A stretch of 64,000 bases of DNA from Leeuwenhoekiella nanhaiensis (lineage in GTDB: Bacteria > Bacteroidota > Bacteroidia > Flavobacteriales > Flavobacteriaceae). Shown here piece by piece: positions 61,260 to 64,000 of this stretch (position 1 is the stretch's first letter; each line of letters begins with the position of its first letter). The notes under the pieces are model-generated. The model was given only the letters and a program-made list of their open reading frames with translations. It ran no database searches and was not told the DNA's origin. The stretch spans positions 310,001-374,000 of the forward strand of contig NZ_KZ319289.1 of NCBI RefSeq assembly GCF_002744755.1, read 5' to 3'. Both the position numbers and the translations under genes were made by a program.

Positions 61260-61706
61260 CTATGCTGTTACTTCTAAGGCTTTAGCTTCATTTAGCGCTG
61301 TTTTTACGCTGTTGCGTTGGGTAGCCAAAATGGTAGCAGTAGAAGTTGGTAAATCGGTATCTTCAATGATCTCGTTGTATTCTTCTAAAGCTGCTTTTTC
61401 GCCTCTAATGGCTTCTTCCAGCACAGCTTCATCCTTATCTGAAGAAAGTGCGGTTTTAAGATCCATCCATAAACGGTGAGCGTCACCGGCAAGGCTGGTA
61501 CCTTTATCGGGTTCCTGTCCAAAGCCTTTTAATTCTGCTTTTAGTTCGTGTCCAAAATCGTAACGATCCTGTGCACGGCTCAGGAGGTAGGATTTAAGCG
61601 CCGCGTTTTTTACTTTTTCGGCCGCTTTTTTATAACCGGCTTCTGCATCATAATTCTTTTCTAATAACTCATTGAGCTTTTTGCCCATTTCTTCTGAATA
61701 ACTCAT
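61260..61706 (-). CDS. DUF2383 / PA2169-type four-helix protein, copy 2
   Basis: The 148-residue paralogue aligns with copy 1 over its full length without gaps: KLNELLEKNYDAEAGYKKAA, RAQDRYDFGHELKAELKGFG, GTSLAGDAHRLWMDLKTALS and LEEAIRGEKAALEEYNEI. It is richer in alanine than copy 1 (ATILATQRNSVKTALNEAKA). The region upstream (61707-61850) has no clear -7 box. General-stress expression would fit the family, but the sequence does not show it. Confidence 0.88.
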   Translation of the reverse strand: MSYSEEMGKKLNELLEKNYDAEAGYKKAAEKVKNAALKSYLLSRAQDRYDFGHELKAELKGFGQEPDKGTSLAGDAHRLWMDLKTALSSDKDEAVLEEAIRGEKAALEEYNEIIEDTDLPTSTATILATQRNSVKTALNEAKALEVTA

Positions 61707-61850
61707 AGCTTAATATTTTTAAATTTTCTTGCCCGATTTCCTCGAACTTTTCATCAAGTTACGTCTGTTTGCTTCAGCTAAAATCATGATTAACAGGATT
61801 TAACCCGTTTTAAGGGGAATTAACAGCAGCTTTAAGAGTATTTCTGTTAA

Positions 61851-61884
61851 AAAAATAACGCGCTGCAAAAGCTGCAGCGCGTTA
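61851..61884 (-). terminator. Terminator of the zinc metalloprotease gene
   Basis: TAACGCGCTGCA (61856-61867) pairs perfectly with TGCAGCGCGTTA (61873-61884) around AAAGC. The A run at 61851-61855 gives the T tract on the minus transcript. Confidence 0.92.
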
Positions 61885-61909
61885 CCGGTCGAACTATAAG
61901 AGTGTGCTT

Positions 61910-64000
61910 CTAATTATTTTCAAAAGCCAGATCGATACGGGCGATTAAATCTTCATAATGCAGGCGGGTCATCCCGTCTGAAGTCGCGTTTTTGCGATTT
62001 CTTAAATCATTTCGCAGTCGCGAAAGCGTGCCACGCATCAAGGCACTTACGTCTGATTTCAGGATTTCATCATCATTAGCTTTTTCTTTATTGATATAGT
62101 CTGAAGCGATATCAATAAAACTGCGTTGCAGGTTTCGTCGGTAGGCATCGGTTTTTTGACCTCGATACAACTCGCTGAAAATTCCTGTACGTAAATCGGT
62201 CATCAACTCCAGCGGAGTGTAAGCAGCAGCACCGTTGTTTTCGGTATTTTCAGCCATACGGTTTAGGCGGCTTGTGCTCAAAAGACCATTCAGTGCCCGC
62301 GATTGAAGGCTTTCTATTCGCTCGATGGCACCGGTTGATTCAATTCGGTTTAAAAGCGTTTCATTTAATAACCAATCCGGAGTTGTAAAGGCGTGATCAT
62401 TTAAAAAACGCACGGCCCGCTCCTGAATTTCTTTAGGCACCGGCTCGTAAACCGCTCCATCCTGATCTGCCGTTTTGATGGTCTCGTAGTAACCGCCCAC
62501 ATTGGTAATGACGTGGTAAATATACCCACGCCATAAACCGGTAAGTTCGCCATAGACTTCATCGAGACTGTCATAGTCATAACCGTCTTTAGTCGTCCAG
62601 TCAATCAGATTAGGCACTACTTTTTTGAGATTAGCCAGACCGTATTCGCTGGCTTTGATGTTGTCGTCACCTAAACTCTCGGTTTGGGAGCGTGGGTCAA
62701 CGCCGTCTGAACTGCCAAACTGATACCAGGGGTTGTCTGCCTTGTCCAGGATCCATTGGTCCAGAGTTTCCTTCTCTGCTTCAGGAGAATCAGCTTCGGG
62801 TAAGTAGCGGTATCCCCAGTTTACGGCATACATATCGTAAGGTCCCATCATGCGGATGTAGCGAACCCCGTCATCACCGGGTTGCGCCACGTAGTTAACC
62901 CGGGCATAATCCATTATAGAAGGCGTGAGGCCGTACTTTTGGGTAAACGAAGCCACGCGCAACGAATCGGTAGGATAGGCCGAGCTGGCCTTCATATTGT
63001 GCGGAAGGCCAATGGCATGACCTACTTCGTGAGCGATGACCATACGCATCATTTCGCCAATTTCCTCTTCGGGAGTGTTGAGCGTGCGGGCATCGGGATT
63101 TTGAGCGCCGGCTTCAATCATAAAACGGTTACGATAGGAGCGCAGGTGGTTGTGGTACCAGATTACATCACTTTCCAGAATTTCACCTGTTCGCGGGTCT
63201 GCAACAGAAGGTCCTACGGCGTTCCGTGTGGTGCTGGCTACATAGCGTATAACCGAGTAGCGCACATCTTCCGGACTGAACTCAGGGTCTTCTTCAGCAG
63301 TTGGCGGATCTTTGGCAATGATGGCATTCTTAAAACCGGCGCCTTCAAAGGCTTTATTCCAGTCTTCAATACCCTGCTTAAAATACGGGCGCCACTTCAT
63401 TGGAGTTGCGGGATCCAGATAATACACAATAGGTTTTACGGGTTCAACGAGTTCGCCGCGCTTATAGGCTTCTATATCTTTTGGCACCAGTCTCCAGCGT
63501 TTCAGGATTCGGTAATCGTCAGATTTGAGTTCGTCTGAATCGTAATCGTATTTTCTAAGCGTAAACCAGCCTACACGTGGGTCTGCCAGTCGCGGTTGCA
63601 TTTTATCATCGGGAAGTAGAATCATAGACTGATTCATCAGGAAGGTCAAAGTCCCGGCCTGATCGCGTGATGGTGGATCTTCGGCCTCATAGGTCATTAC
63701 ATGTTTAACCTCGATATTCATAGGATAGGCATTTGCCGATTCGATATACGAACGGTCGCTGTCGAGTCTTTTGATGCCGTATTGCTTGCGGCTTCGGGAA
63801 GATACCGGGTTAATTGCACTGATATCTTTACTGAAGAAATCGGTGATGTCTACTACGGCCGAAGAATCTTTGGAAAAGGTTTTGATGTCTGCGCTAAATA
63901 AAATGGGGTAGAAGTTGTTAGCCAATACCGATTTGGTAATGGGGCTTTCGGTATCGCTTTCATTTTCAAAACTGATGACTTTTACATCAACTTTATTTCC
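61910..64000 (-). CDS. Zinc-dependent metalloprotease (DUF5117/DUF4953-type), 3' part; start outside window
   Basis: The frame stays open to the window edge, so at least 696 residues are present and the N-terminus is missing. It carries the metzincin-like zinc motif HEVGHAIGLPHN (HExxHxxGxxH) preceded by EIGEMMRMVI. Flanking sequence (VEPVKPIVYYLDPATPMKWR, GPSVADPRTGEILESDVIWY, IMDYARVNYVAQPG) is typical of the large Bacteroidota family of secreted zinc proteases with DUF5117 and DUF4953 domains. Such proteins are normally exported; the signal peptide would lie beyond the window. Leu encoded by TTG near 63925 is internal, not a start. Confidence 0.9.
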   Translation of the reverse strand, partial: GNKVDVKVISFENESDTESPITKSVLANNFYPILFSADIKTFSKDSSAVVDITDFFSKDISAINPVSSRSRKQYGIKRLDSDRSYIESANAYPMNIEVKHVMTYEAEDPPSRDQAGTLTFLMNQSMILLPDDKMQPRLADPRVGWFTLRKYDYDSDELKSDDYRILKRWRLVPKDIEAYKRGELVEPVKPIVYYLDPATPMKWRPYFKQGIEDWNKAFEGAGFKNAIIAKDPPTAEEDPEFSPEDVRYSVIRYVASTTRNAVGPSVADPRTGEILESDVIWYHNHLRSYRNRFMIEAGAQNPDARTLNTPEEEIGEMMRMVIAHEVGHAIGLPHNMKASSAYPTDSLRVASFTQKYGLTPSIMDYARVNYVAQPGDDGVRYIRMMGPYDMYAVNWGYRYLPEADSPEAEKETLDQWILDKADNPWYQFGSSDGVDPRSQTESLGDDNIKASEYGLANLKKVVPNLIDWTTKDGYDYDSLDEVYGELTGLWRGYIYHVITNVGGYYETIKTADQDGAVYEPVPKEIQERAVRFLNDHAFTTPDWLLNETLLNRIESTGAIERIESLQSRALNGLLSTSRLNRMAENTENNGAAAYTPLELMTDLRTGIFSELYRGQKTDAYRRNLQRSFIDIASDYINKEKANDDEILKSDVSALMRGTLSRLRNDLRNRKNATSDGMTRLHYEDLIARIDLAFENN

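Noticed and set aside
62882-63538. Plus-strand reading frame opposite the zinc protease
   Set aside because: It overlaps the HExxH-encoding region in antisense and has no family motif or leader.
63923-63925. TTG near 63925 as the start of the zinc protease
   Set aside because: The frame stays open to the window edge with sequence that fits the family, so this Leu is internal and the gene is truncated by the window.

Overview
The window is chromosomal DNA from a member of the Bacteroidota, most likely family Flavobacteriaceae. The grounds are a type IX secretion (T9SS) C-terminal sorting domain, many flavobacterial-style lipoproteins, A-rich leaders instead of Shine-Dalgarno sites, a TAnnTTTG-type promoter box, a DnaE with a fused DEDDh exonuclease, and hairpin-forming intergenic repeats. 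No species can be named from the sequence.

2-24568: after the tail of a MORN-repeat gene comes the most striking region. A divergent NtrC-type response regulator and its histidine kinase face a long co-directional operon: one membrane-fusion protein, one MacB-type ATPase, seven consecutive ~800-residue double-FtsX permeases (P1-P7), a second MacB-type ATPase and a TolC-like outer-membrane channel. The intergenic region holds an inverted repeat with related half sites and a near-consensus sigma-54 promoter. The spacers between the permeases reuse one leader design: a C-rich/G-rich dyad followed by an AAT/AAC/AGC triplet tract just before the ATG.

24626-30699: a membrane-anchored HTH-like protein, an intergenic region rich in dyads with a pseudoknot-like arrangement, a 57-residue polyproline lipoprotein, a TPR histidine kinase (TTG start) with its response regulator, a solitary HsdR_N-like nuclease and a secreted endonuclease/exonuclease/phosphatase protein.

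30700-45308: an intergenic module of 11-bp-phased TGTGG repeats and a small frameshifted ORF, then a minus-strand operon of exported proteins: a tail-collar-domain protein, a 2818-residue LamG/T9SS protein, a protein sharing one domain with it, and a lipoprotein. Upstream lies a TPR histidine kinase/LuxR-type regulator pair. Two 18-bp inverted repeats sit between regulator and operon.

45296-47100: decayed mobile DNA (IS982-like transposase tail, Rhs fragment, degenerate copy of the TGTGG module) beside a tRNA-Asp gene.

47214-64000: mostly housekeeping and metabolic genes on the minus strand: DUF58, clpP, trxA, a GH13 enzyme, a choice-of-anchor lipoprotein, a PD-(D/E)XK-DUF2075 protein bracketed by inverted copies of an intergenic repeat, dnaE, two DUF2383 paralogues and a truncated zinc metalloprotease. 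Functions come from motif recognition by eye; no database search was run.
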